From an uncultured Myxococcales bacterium (GTDB taxonomy: Bacteria > Myxococcota > Myxococcia > Myxococcales > Myxococcaceae), in the NCBI GenBank assembly GCA_937980205.1, contig CALJKW010000013.1:124001-188000 (forward strand): DNA of 64,000 nt, read 5' to 3'. Each line of letters opens with the position of its first letter. The first letter of the stretch is position 1. A program made the translations under genes and the position numbers. Shown one piece after another: positions 39,743 to 47,235 of the stretch. The notes below the pieces were generated by a model. The model searched no databases, had not been told where the DNA came from, and saw only the letters and a list, made by a program, of their open reading frames with translations.

Positions 39743-40716
39743 TTCACCTTGAACACCTGGTCGAACACGCCCTTGTCGTCGAAGTGCGCCCGCTGCGCCT
39801 TCGCCCAGCCGCCGAATTGCGGCTCGATGCCGAACAGCTCCACCTTCGAGAACCGCTCGGGCAGCGCGCCGTCGGCGGTCGGCCGGTAGCCGTGCTTCAC
39901 CGCGATGGCGCGCGCCTCGTCCGAGTAGAGGAACTGCACGTACGCCTCGGCGACCGCGCGCGTGCCGTGCTTGTCGACGTTCTCGTCGACGATCGCGACC
40001 GGCGTCTCCGCGAGGATGCTCGCGCTCGGCGCGACGAGCTCGAAGTCTCCTCCCCGGGCGAGCACGAGCAGCGCATCGCTCTCCCACGCCACGAGCACGT
40101 CGCCGATGCCGCGCTCGGTGAACGTGGTCGTCGCGCCGCGCGCGCCGGTGTCGAGCACGGGCACGTTCGCGAAGATGCCGCTCACCAGCTCACGCGCCTT
40201 CGCCTCGTCGCTCGTCTTCCGCTGCGCCGCGCCCCACGCGGCGAGGTAGTTCCATCGTGCGCCGCCGCTCGTCTTCGGGTTGGGCGTGATGACCTGCACT
40301 CCGGGCCTGGCGAGGTCCTCCCAGTCGCGAATGCCCTTCGGGTTCCCCTTCCGCACGAGGAACACGATGGTCGACGAGAACGGAGCGCTGTTCCGCGGCA
40401 GCCGCTTCGCCCAGTCTGCCGGCAGCAGCTTCCCCTTCGTCGCGATCGCGTCGATGTCGTACGCGAGCGCGAGCGTGACGACGTCCGCCTCGAGGCCGTC
40501 GATCACCGCGCGAGCCTGCTTCCCCGAGCCGCCGTGCGACTGGTTCACGGTGACCGCGACACCGGTCTTCTTCGCGTACTCCTTCGCGAACGCGGCGTTG
40601 AGGTCCTCGTACAGCTCGCGCGTCGGGTCGTACGAGACGTTGAGCAGCGTGACGCCGGTCGCCTCGGGCTTCGTGCAGGCGACGGCGAGCACCACGATGA
40701 GCGTGAGCTTCTTCAT
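39739..40716 (-). CDS. sbp: Sulfate-binding periplasmic lipoprotein
   Basis: 325 residues from the ATG at 40716. The signal peptide MKKLTLIVVLAVACTKPE carries a lipobox, so the binding protein is lipid-anchored. Family motifs are LLNVSYDPTRELYEDLNAAFAKEY, VNQSHGGSGKQARAVIDGLEADVVTLAL and TPNPKTSGGARWNYLAAWG, which line the sulfate site in Sbp/CysP proteins. First gene of a five-gene operon (sbp-cysT-cysW-cysA-cysK), each gene overlapping the next by four bases. The open frame upstream of 40716 runs through the promoter palindrome and is not used. Confidence 0.93.
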   Translation of the reverse strand: MKKLTLIVVLAVACTKPEATGVTLLNVSYDPTRELYEDLNAAFAKEYAKKTGVAVTVNQSHGGSGKQARAVIDGLEADVVTLALAYDIDAIATKGKLLPADWAKRLPRNSAPFSSTIVFLVRKGNPKGIRDWEDLARPGVQVITPNPKTSGGARWNYLAAWGAAQRKTSDEAKARELVSGIFANVPVLDTGARGATTTFTERGIGDVLVAWESDALLVLARGGDFELVAPSASILAETPVAIVDENVDKHGTRAVAEAYVQFLYSDEARAIAVKHGYRPTADGALPERFSKVELFGIEPQFGGWAKAQRAHFDDKGVFDQVFKVK

Positions 40717-40761
40717 GGTTCGAGGACGAGCCACCGAGCGGACGCGGCCCGCACCGCCGCA

Positions 40762-40775
40762 TCCGCTATAGCGGA
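40762..40775. promoter_or_regulatory. Perfect palindrome upstream of the sulfate operon
   Basis: TCCGCTATAGCGGA is a perfect 14-base palindrome 45 bases upstream of the sbp start. Its centre, TATAGC on the minus strand, could be a -10 box. A regulator of sulfate or cysteine metabolism could bind here. Half sites such as GCGGAC and GTCCGC recur around it and at 40917-40930. Confidence 0.45.
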
Positions 40776-40905
40776 CGTCGACAGCGAGGCGACTGCGAGG
40801 ACAAAGATTCGGTTCAAGCAGGGTCTCCGGAAGAGGGGTCGTGTCAGCAGCCGCTAGAGACAGCTGCGACAGCGACACCGCGCGCCAGGCCCGGAGAACA
40901 TGGTC

Positions 40906-40930
40906 ATCTAATATAACGGACGACTGTCCG
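40906..40930 (-). terminator. Possible terminator of the small PEGA lipoprotein gene
   Basis: On the minus strand, eight bases after the stop codon, CGGAC-AGTC-GTCCG can form a five-pair hairpin followed by TTATATTAGA, one of the few AT-rich runs in this area. The stem is short, so termination would be weak. Confidence 0.35.
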
Positions 40931-40938
40931 CTGTCTAC

Positions 40939-41229
40939 TCAGCGCTTGACCAGGTTCACCTTGAGGGCCTCGACCTGGTTGCCGAGCGACACCTCGGCGC
41001 GCCACGTCTGGTAGCCCTTCCGCTGCAGCGAGATCTGGTGAACGCCCGGATCCAGCGACAGCACGCCGTCGGTGAGCGGCACCGCGTTCACGGGCCCCAG
41101 CTCCTTGCCGTCGATCGTCAGCTCGGCGTCCGACGGGTCGACGTCGAGGCGGAAGCCGCTGACCGACGCGCCCTTCGGCGTGGTCACACACGCACAGAGC
41201 AGCAAGGTGACGGCGATCACGGCGCGCAC
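40939..41229 (-). CDS. Small PEGA-domain lipoprotein
   Basis: 96 residues from a GTG at 41229 (VRAVIAVTLLLCACVTTP); a second GTG three codons later is also possible. The lipobox is LCAC. The mature part is one PEGA domain (FRLDVDPSDAELTIDGKELG ... GVHQISLQRKGYQTW), a short beta fold common in surface-associated proteins. It is divergent from the kinase at 41250 with only 20 bases between start codons, so the two genes must share promoter DNA. Confidence 0.72.
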   Translation of the reverse strand: MRAVIAVTLLLCACVTTPKGASVSGFRLDVDPSDAELTIDGKELGPVNAVPLTDGVLSLDPGVHQISLQRKGYQTWRAEVSLGNQVEALKVNLVKR

Positions 41230-41234
41230 GGCGT

Positions 41235-41240
41235 TACAAT
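41235..41240 (+). promoter_or_regulatory. Candidate -10 box of the PilZ-like kinase gene
   Basis: TACAAT ends nine bases before the ATG at 41250, so the transcript may be leaderless. It lies in the 20-base gap next to the start of the divergent PEGA lipoprotein gene. Confidence 0.35.
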
Positions 41241-41249
41241 ACACGCCCG

Positions 41250-43025
41250 ATGTCGCACGGCGCTTCGCGAAAGGTTCACGTTCGCCTCCAGTGCTCGAGC
41301 GAGGGCGTGTTCCTGCGTGACGTCGCGCCGCGTCTCGGCGGCCGCTTCTGGGTCGAGACCGACAGCCCCGCTCCACCGGGTGAGCACGTCGCCCTCACCA
41401 TCGAGCTCGACGGCGCCAACCGCACCTGCGACGGGAAGGCGCGCGTCGTCTCGGCCGAGCCGATGCGCATGTGCCTGAGGCTCGTCGAGCTCGAGGGGCG
41501 CAGCCCGCAGTTCACGCTCGGGCTCGAGGGCAGCAGGCCCGACGACGTGCTGCTGCCCGGCATGTGGCGCGAGCGGCCGCACCCGTTCACCGAGGCGCCG
41601 ACCCCCGCGTTCGGCACGCCGGTGCCCAAGATCATCCTGCCCAACGCGTCGCCTCCGACGCCGCCCGCCGCGCTCGAGCTGCCGTCGTCGTCGCCGTGGA
41701 GCGGAGGCCTTCGCCCGCTGGACACCATCCGCAACTACCAGCTGCTCGAGCGGCTCGGCCGCGGCGGCATGGCCGAGGTCTACGTCGCACGGCAGGTGTT
41801 CGACGACGGCGTCGAGAAGCTCGTCGCGCTCAAGCTCGCGCTGCCCGAGTATGGGCCGGGCACTCCGCACGGCGGGCTGTTCCTCGACGAGGCGCGCATC
41901 TCGGCGTCGCTGCAGCACAAGGGCCTCATCCAGGTCTTCGACTTCGGCGAGGCCCTGGGCCGCCCGTTCCTCTCGATGGAGTACGTGCGCGGCCGCGATC
42001 TCGGCACGCTGCTCAAGCGCGCGCGGCACAACCGACCGCCGGCCTGGCCCGCGTTCGCCCGCAAGGTCGTGCTCGAGATGCTGCACGCGCTCGAGTACCT
42101 GCACTCGCGGTCGGATCCCAGCGGCGAATACCTGCGGCTCGTGCACCGCGACATCTCTCCCGCGAACGTGCTCGTGTCCGAGTTCGGCGAGGTGAAGATC
42201 ATCGACTTCGGCGTCGCGTCGATCTTCGCCCCCGAGGGAGGCGCGCGCATCGTCGCCGGCAAGCCGGGCTACATGCCGCCCGAGCAGGCCCAGGGGAAGG
42301 CGCCGAACCCGGGGTGGGACCTCTACGCCGCGGGCGTCGTGCTCGGCGAGCTGCTGGCTCCGGCGCACAGCGACGTCGCCGCGCGCGCGACGAACCCCGA
42401 CCCCGACCTGCGCTTCATCTCGGCGCGGCAGATGATCGACGCCCTCACCGCCGAGCTGGGCACCGAGCCGGCCGTCGAGCTCGGCGACGTCGTGCACGCG
42501 CTGTGCGGCGACGTGCTGTTCGCAGAGAAGCGCCGCGTCGACGAGGCGACGGTGAAGGCGCGGGCGCAGCGGCCGGCCACCCGCGGAGCGCTCGAGCGTG
42601 CCGTGCGCGCCGCCCTTCGCACGCCGCAGGCCCGCGCGAAGTCCGCCGTGGCTGCCGTGGCGCTGCTGCTGGCTGCCGGCCTCGGAGCCCGCGGCGCGCT
42701 CTCGGCGCGCGCGCTCGATCGCGACCTTCAGCGCATCGACGAGCGCATGAGCACGGGCGCGCTCGCCGGCTCGGACGAGTCGGCGCTCGCCGCGCTCGAC
42801 GCCGCCCGCGCGCGAGCGCCGCGTGACGAGCGCGTGCAGGCGCGCGCCGCCGAGCTCGCCCGCGTGTTCGAGCTGATGGCGACCACCGCCTCTGCCCGCG
42901 GCAACGACGCCGAGGCGGTCGTGCACCTCGAGGCGCTCGCCTCCGCCGACCCCGGCCGCCCCGGAGTGCTCGGCAAGCTCATCGCCGCCCACGCGAAGCA
43001 GCGAGAGCTATCCGTCGGTCCGTGA
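41250..43025 (+). CDS. Membrane Ser/Thr kinase with PilZ-like N-terminus
   Basis: 591 residues. Residues 5-95 look like a PilZ-type beta barrel (RKVHVRLQCSSEG, LGGRFWVETDSPAPPGEHVALTIEL), but the RxxxR and (D/N)xSxxG motifs that bind cyclic di-GMP are not clear, so binding is doubtful. The kinase domain spans about 155-425: RLGRGGMAEVYVA, VALKLAL, HRDISPANVLV near residue 300, DFG in IIDFGVAS, and MPPEQ. One membrane helix follows (VAAVALLLAAGLGARGAL), then a helical C-terminal part that may form TPR-like repeats outside the membrane. The 3' end overlaps the convergent gene by 18 bases. Confidence 0.88.
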   Translation: MSHGASRKVHVRLQCSSEGVFLRDVAPRLGGRFWVETDSPAPPGEHVALTIELDGANRTCDGKARVVSAEPMRMCLRLVELEGRSPQFTLGLEGSRPDDVLLPGMWRERPHPFTEAPTPAFGTPVPKIILPNASPPTPPAALELPSSSPWSGGLRPLDTIRNYQLLERLGRGGMAEVYVARQVFDDGVEKLVALKLALPEYGPGTPHGGLFLDEARISASLQHKGLIQVFDFGEALGRPFLSMEYVRGRDLGTLLKRARHNRPPAWPAFARKVVLEMLHALEYLHSRSDPSGEYLRLVHRDISPANVLVSEFGEVKIIDFGVASIFAPEGGARIVAGKPGYMPPEQAQGKAPNPGWDLYAAGVVLGELLAPAHSDVAARATNPDPDLRFISARQMIDALTAELGTEPAVELGDVVHALCGDVLFAEKRRVDEATVKARAQRPATRGALERAVRAALRTPQARAKSAVAAVALLLAAGLGARGALSARALDRDLQRIDERMSTGALAGSDESALAALDAARARAPRDERVQARAAELARVFELMATTASARGNDAEAVVHLEALASADPGRPGVLGKLIAAHAKQRELSVGP

Positions 43026-43517
43026 CTCGCGCACGAACGTGCGCACGGCGTCGCCCAGCCGCGGGTCGAGGATGCGCGGGTCCTGCAGCGGCAGCTTCCA
43101 CAGCCACTCCAGCGCGAGGTCGACGTTCGCGAACAGCCGGTAGCGCTCGGCCTTGCCGACGAGGATGAGCAGCCCGTCGAGCGTCGCCCGCGTCGCCGCC
43201 GCGACGTAGCCGCTGGAGAGCAGCACCACCGCCGAGCCGCGGACCTGCTCGTCGAACCGGTTCGCGGCCGCGGCCGCGCTGCGGATGAGGTCGACGCTCG
43301 CCACGCCGGTCGCGTCGTCCGTGACGACGTTCAGCACCGAGATGCGCTGGTGCTGCCCGGTGAACGCGGCCTCGACCTCGGCCAGGCGGGCGAGGCTCAG
43401 CTCGGTCACTTTGCCGCGCCACACGAGCACGAGCAGCGAGGCGCAGTGGCCGATGCGCAGCTCGTCGAACGCTGCGAGCTGCGCGACCCGCGGCGCGTCG
43501 GGAAGGTCTCTGTTCAT
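43008..43517 (-). CDS. STAS/SEC14-like (SpoIIAA-like) protein
   Basis: 169 residues from the ATG at 43517. The pattern of strand and helix (SLLVLVWRGKVTELSLARLAEVEAAF, ISVLNVVTDDATGVASVDLIRSAAAAANRF, GSAVVLLSSGYVAAATRATLDGLLIL, YRLFANVDLALEWLWK) resembles small SpoIIAA/STAS-like regulators found in myxobacteria. It is 31 bases downstream of a receiver gene on the same strand, so the two probably work together. No phosphorylatable Ser can be assigned with confidence. Confidence 0.55.
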   Translation of the reverse strand: MNRDLPDAPRVAQLAAFDELRIGHCASLLVLVWRGKVTELSLARLAEVEAAFTGQHQRISVLNVVTDDATGVASVDLIRSAAAAANRFDEQVRGSAVVLLSSGYVAAATRATLDGLLILVGKAERYRLFANVDLALEWLWKLPLQDPRILDPRLGDAVRTFVRESRTDG

Positions 43518-43548
43518 TGCGCTGACGAACCGCTGTGGCCGTTGCTGC

Positions 43549-43974
43549 TCAAGTCTCGTCCACGCTCCGCAGCACCTGCTCGAGCAGCGTCTCCAGCTCG
43601 CTCAGGTCGAGCGGCTTGCGCAGAAAGCCACGCGCGCGACATCGGGACAGCCGCCACGCCGTTCCGGCGCCGTGGTCCGCCGACACGATGATGCGCGGAA
43701 TCGCCGTGAGCGCCGGCTCCTCGTTGAGCGCGTCGCAGAAGCTGTCGGCATCCATCAGCGGCATGTACAGGTCGATGAGCAGCGCCGCCGGTGCAAGGCC
43801 TCGCCGCAAGAGCTGAAGTCCCTCGAGCCCGTTGCGTGCGACGACGGGCTGGTAGCCGAGGTCCGCGAGCAGCTCGGAGGCCGAGGCGCGCGTCTCCAGG
43901 TGATCGTCGATGAGCAGCACCACCGGCACCGTGGTGCTCGGCTGCGTCTCCGACGGCTTTGGAGCGAGGGTCAT
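43549..43974 (-). CDS. Stand-alone receiver (CheY-like) protein
   Basis: 141 residues holding only a receiver domain: acidic pair in LLIDDHLETR, phospho-acceptor Asp in LIDLYMP, Ser in IIVSADH, Lys in FLRKPLDLSELE. There is no output domain. It closely resembles the receivers at 56890 and 57762 (shared RRGLAPA and L(I/V)DL-x-MP), suggesting a local family. It lies between the FecR lipoprotein gene (102 bases upstream, same strand) and the STAS-like gene. A palindrome at 44061 lies 87 bases before its start. Confidence 0.88.
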   Translation of the reverse strand: MTLAPKPSETQPSTTVPVVLLIDDHLETRASASELLADLGYQPVVARNGLEGLQLLRRGLAPAALLIDLYMPLMDADSFCDALNEEPALTAIPRIIVSADHGAGTAWRLSRCRARGFLRKPLDLSELETLLEQVLRSVDET

Positions 43975-44060
43975 CGTGGTTGAGTAACAGCATCGCGAAG
44001 TAGGTCTCCAACACAGACTCCGAGCGTCACGCGGCGGCCACTGCCGCAGGGCGATTCGTC

Positions 44061-44076
44061 GTCACCGTTCGGTAAC
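44061..44076. promoter_or_regulatory. GTCACC-GTTC-GGTAAC inverted repeat
   Basis: Two six-base half sites, five of six complementary, lie directly after the FecR gene stop and 87 bases before the receiver start. The site resembles the perfect palindrome at 57346 and the inner part of the mreB repeat at 17452. Possible operator. Confidence 0.4.
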
Positions 44077-45216
44077 TCACTTCTTCGGGGCCGAGGCCTT
44101 CACCACCAGCTTTCGCGGCTTCAGGAACAGCGGCCGCAGCACCTCGCCGTCCGCGTAGACGCCCCAGGTGTAGGTGCCGGCCGCCAGCGTCGCGGCGGTC
44201 GCCGCGTTTCCGCGGGTGACCTGGTTGAAGACCGGCGCGCGCTGCGGGTCGACGCCCTTCGACACCATCACGCGGTAGCTCGAGGCGCCGCCCGCTTCCT
44301 TCCACGTGAACGTCACCGGCGGCTGCTCGGCGCTGAAGCCGTCGGCGGGCCCGACGAGCAGGTCCGTCGGCGTCTCCTCTTCGAGGAACAGCCGTCGCGC
44401 GAAGCCGAACTCCCCGAGCTGGCCGCTCTGCGAGATGGCGGCGACGCGCCACACGTACAGCCCCACGCCATCGGGCCGCATCAGCCAGCTCGTCCCCTCG
44501 ACGTCGGCGTTGCGCGTCTCGACGGTGAACGACCAGTCGCGCGCGGTCTGCACGCGGTAGCGCAGCGCGCCCGGCACCGGCGACCACGTGAGCCGCACCC
44601 AGCCGCGCGGGTCGAACTTCAGCCGCGCGTCGATGCCGGGCGTGAGGCTCGAGGGGAAGGTGCTCGGCGCCGGCGCGACGCGCACCGCCGGCGGCGGCGC
44701 GTCGGGCGTCAGCGCCGCTTCCGGTGGAGGAGCATCGAGCCGCGTCACCTCGACGCCGGCGTCCTGCGGGCCGGCCACCAGGCGGTACACCGCGGGCGAG
44801 TCGAGCACCCGCGCGGCACCGGTCGAGCGCTTCACCGTGAGCGGCGCGTCCGAGGCGACCAGCGTCGCGCGCACCTCGCCCTCTTCGACGCCGATGGTCG
44901 AGCCCTTCCGCGCGACGACGGGCTCGGCGGGTGACGCCGGCGGCTCGATGACCACGACCGCGCTCTCCGAGAGGTCGAGGCGTCCGCCCGCGAGCAGCTC
45001 GACGCGAGCCGTGGTGCCGGCGCGCGTGCGCACCCAGTCTCCGGCTTTGAGCGCCGTGCCTCGGCGCAGCGGCTCCCAGTACGGGCGGCCCGCACGGCGG
45101 ACCTCGCCGGCGCCCTTCACGTCGGCGCAGGTCGCGGCGATGTCGACGTGCACCACGGGCCGCTCTGGGCCCGAGCACGCGACGCACGAGACGGCCAACA
45201 GCAGCAGCGGGCGCAC
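44077..45216 (-). CDS. FecR-domain lipoprotein
   Basis: 379 residues from a GTG at 45216. Signal peptide (VRPLLLLAVSCVACSG) with lipobox. Residues 45-150 form a FecR-like beta domain (LKAGDWVRTRAGTTARVELLAGGRLDLSESAVVVIE, GVEEGEVRATL). A Pro/Ala-rich linker leads to two fibronectin-III-like domains (RLTWSPVPGALRYRVQTARDW; VTFTWKEAGGASSYRVMVSKG). No sigma factor or TonB receptor is adjacent, so it is not a classic iron regulator; similar proteins in myxobacteria are of unknown function. It is the probable first gene of a set with the receiver and STAS-like genes. Confidence 0.75.
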   Translation of the reverse strand: MRPLLLLAVSCVACSGPERPVVHVDIAATCADVKGAGEVRRAGRPYWEPLRRGTALKAGDWVRTRAGTTARVELLAGGRLDLSESAVVVIEPPASPAEPVVARKGSTIGVEEGEVRATLVASDAPLTVKRSTGAARVLDSPAVYRLVAGPQDAGVEVTRLDAPPPEAALTPDAPPPAVRVAPAPSTFPSSLTPGIDARLKFDPRGWVRLTWSPVPGALRYRVQTARDWSFTVETRNADVEGTSWLMRPDGVGLYVWRVAAISQSGQLGEFGFARRLFLEEETPTDLLVGPADGFSAEQPPVTFTWKEAGGASSYRVMVSKGVDPQRAPVFNQVTRGNAATAATLAAGTYTWGVYADGEVLRPLFLKPRKLVVKASAPKK

Positions 45217-45379
45217 CGTGTCGGAGTCTAGCTTCAGGGGCTCGCCGCGCGTTACCCAACGGCGCCTGTTGCGCACGCGTAACGTTCCCAAGCGGTGAAG
45301 TTCGGGAACGGTAACGAGTCGTGCGGTTTCCACGACTTGAGGGAGGTGGCACGCGGACTGCTCAGGCCTTCGCACCGCC

Positions 45380-46645
45380 GTGCTCCACGCAACCCTGTCC
45401 CCCATTTCTGACTCGAGCAGCTCCACCCGAAGCCTCACTGGCCAGCAGGTCGGCGACTACGTCATCGGCGACCTGATCGGCGTCGGCGGCATGGGCCGCG
45501 TCTACGAAGCGGTCGCACCCAAGATCGGCAAGCGCGTCGCGATCAAGGTGCTCACCGCCGAGCGCTGCACCGACCGCGAGACGGTCTCGCGCTTCCTCGC
45601 CGAGGCGCGCGCGGTCAACGCCATCGGCCATCGCAACATCGTCGACGTGTTCGGCTTCGGCGAGCTGCCCGACGGCTCGTGCTACCTCGTCATGGAGTAC
45701 CTCGAGGGCGAGCCGTTCGATCACCTGATCGCCCGGCGCGCGCCGCTGCCTCCGTCCGAGGCGCTCGGCTACGTCGAAGAGGTGCTCGAGGCGCTCGCGG
45801 CCGCGCACGCCGAGGGCGTCGTGCACCGCGACATCAAGCCGTCGAACGTCTTCCTCGTGCGACCGAAGCGCGGGCGCCCGTACGTGAAGCTGCTCGACTT
45901 CGGCGCCGCCAAGCTCGGCGCCGCCACGAACGGCCTCACGGTTCCGTCGCTGCGCTCCGCGGTGATCGGCACGCCCACGTACATGGCGCCCGAGCAGGCG
46001 CTGGGGCAGCCCATCGGCCCGTCGTCCGATCTCTACGGCGTCGGAGGGCTCCTGTTCGAGCTGCTCACCGGCCGCGAGGTGTTCCCCGCGCCGACCCCGT
46101 TCGAGACGATGCGCCAGCACGCGCAGGAAGCGCCGCCCGCGCCGAGCTCGGTGCTGCCGATGCTGCCGCGCGCGCTCGACGAGCTCGTGCTCGCGCTGCT
46201 GAAGAAGAAGCCGGCAGAGCGGCCCGAGTCGGCCGACGCGGTGCGCCGCTGGTGCGAGGCGGTGCGGCTGATGGTCTCGTCGCTCGAGGTGCCGCGGCCG
46301 CAGGAGGCGTCGACCAGCCGCACGGCGATCGGCACCGACCTCGTCGCGTGGCGGCTCGCCGCGACGCCTCCGCAGACGCTCATCGCGCCGGTGGTGCCCT
46401 CGGTGCCGTCGCTGCCGCCGTCACCGCGCAGTCACCGGGCGCACGCGCCGCTGCTCGCGGTGGGGGTGCTGCTGCTCGTCACGCTCGGCTTCGCCGGGCT
46501 GTCGCTGGGCCAGCCGCGCGCCGTCGCCCAGGTCGACCCCGTGATGGTGCCGCCGCCTCCTCCGGTGGTGGCGGCGCCCGTCGCGCCGCCGGCGAAGGTG
46601 GCGCCGGCGAAGGCGAAGCCCTCTCGCGTGGACGCGAAGAAATGA
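45380..46645 (+). CDS. Membrane Ser/Thr protein kinase
   Basis: 421 residues from GTG at 45380. The kinase domain spans about 25-300: LIGVGGMGRVYEA, VAIKVLT, HRDIKPSNVFLV near residue 149, DFG in LLDFGAAKLG, MAPEQ. A single membrane helix near residue 360 (APLLAVGVLLLVTLGFAGLSL) is followed by a short Pro/Ala/Lys tail outside the membrane with no sensor domain. The 163-base upstream gap, shared with the divergent FecR gene, holds GTTACCC and GTAACG motifs that resemble half sites of the palindromes elsewhere in this region. Confidence 0.9.
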   Translation: MLHATLSPISDSSSSTRSLTGQQVGDYVIGDLIGVGGMGRVYEAVAPKIGKRVAIKVLTAERCTDRETVSRFLAEARAVNAIGHRNIVDVFGFGELPDGSCYLVMEYLEGEPFDHLIARRAPLPPSEALGYVEEVLEALAAAHAEGVVHRDIKPSNVFLVRPKRGRPYVKLLDFGAAKLGAATNGLTVPSLRSAVIGTPTYMAPEQALGQPIGPSSDLYGVGGLLFELLTGREVFPAPTPFETMRQHAQEAPPAPSSVLPMLPRALDELVLALLKKKPAERPESADAVRRWCEAVRLMVSSLEVPRPQEASTSRTAIGTDLVAWRLAATPPQTLIAPVVPSVPSLPPSPRSHRAHAPLLAVGVLLLVTLGFAGLSLGQPRAVAQVDPVMVPPPPPVVAAPVAPPAKVAPAKAKPSRVDAKK

Positions 46646-46748
46646 CCGCGCTCCTCGATCGCCTGGTGCCCGGGCGTGCGGCGAAGCTGAACCTGCTGCT
46701 GCTCTGCGCGGAGCTGCGCGGTGCTCCGAGGGCGTGGAGCGAGCCGAC

Positions 46749-47192
46749 ATGATGCCGACCGGACCCAGGTCCACCGTGCTGGTCATCGACGACGACCCCG
46801 AGGAGCGGGCCGCGATGCGCGGCCTGCTCACCGACGCCGGCTACGACGTCGTCGAGGCGAGCGACGGCAAGAACGCGATGCACTACCTCACCGCGAACCT
46901 GCCCGAGCCCGCGCTGATCGTCGCGGACCTGGTCATGCCCGACATGAGCGGCTGGGAGCTGATCACCATCCTGCAGGCGTACGTGCGGCTCGCCGGCATT
47001 CCGGTGCTCGTGGTGTCGGGCGCCGATCTCGATCTCTTCCCGATCCGCGAGGAGGCCGTGCTCGAGTACTTCTCGAAGCCGCTCGACGCCGAGAAGTTCC
47101 TCGCCGCGGTGAAGCGGCACGCGCTGACGCCCGCGCAGCGCGACGCGCGGCAGCACGCGGCGCTGCTGCACCGCGATCGCCTGCGGTTCTAG
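46749..47192 (+). CDS. Stand-alone receiver protein
   Basis: 147 residues from the ATG at 46749, chosen because GGAG lies nine bases upstream; a GTG at 46734 is in frame. Receiver motifs: acidic triplet VIDDDPEE, phospho-Asp in VADLVMPDMSGWEL, VVSGADL, and Lys in YFSKPLDAEKF. A short basic tail (RDARQHAALLHRDRLRF) replaces an output domain. It lies 103 bases downstream of the kinase gene on the same strand. Confidence 0.85.
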   Translation: MMPTGPRSTVLVIDDDPEERAAMRGLLTDAGYDVVEASDGKNAMHYLTANLPEPALIVADLVMPDMSGWELITILQAYVRLAGIPVLVVSGADLDLFPIREEAVLEYFSKPLDAEKFLAAVKRHALTPAQRDARQHAALLHRDRLRF

Positions 47193-47235
47193 ATGTCTCG
47201 CCGGGTGCGCAGGCCCCGGCGGGCACACACCGCGT

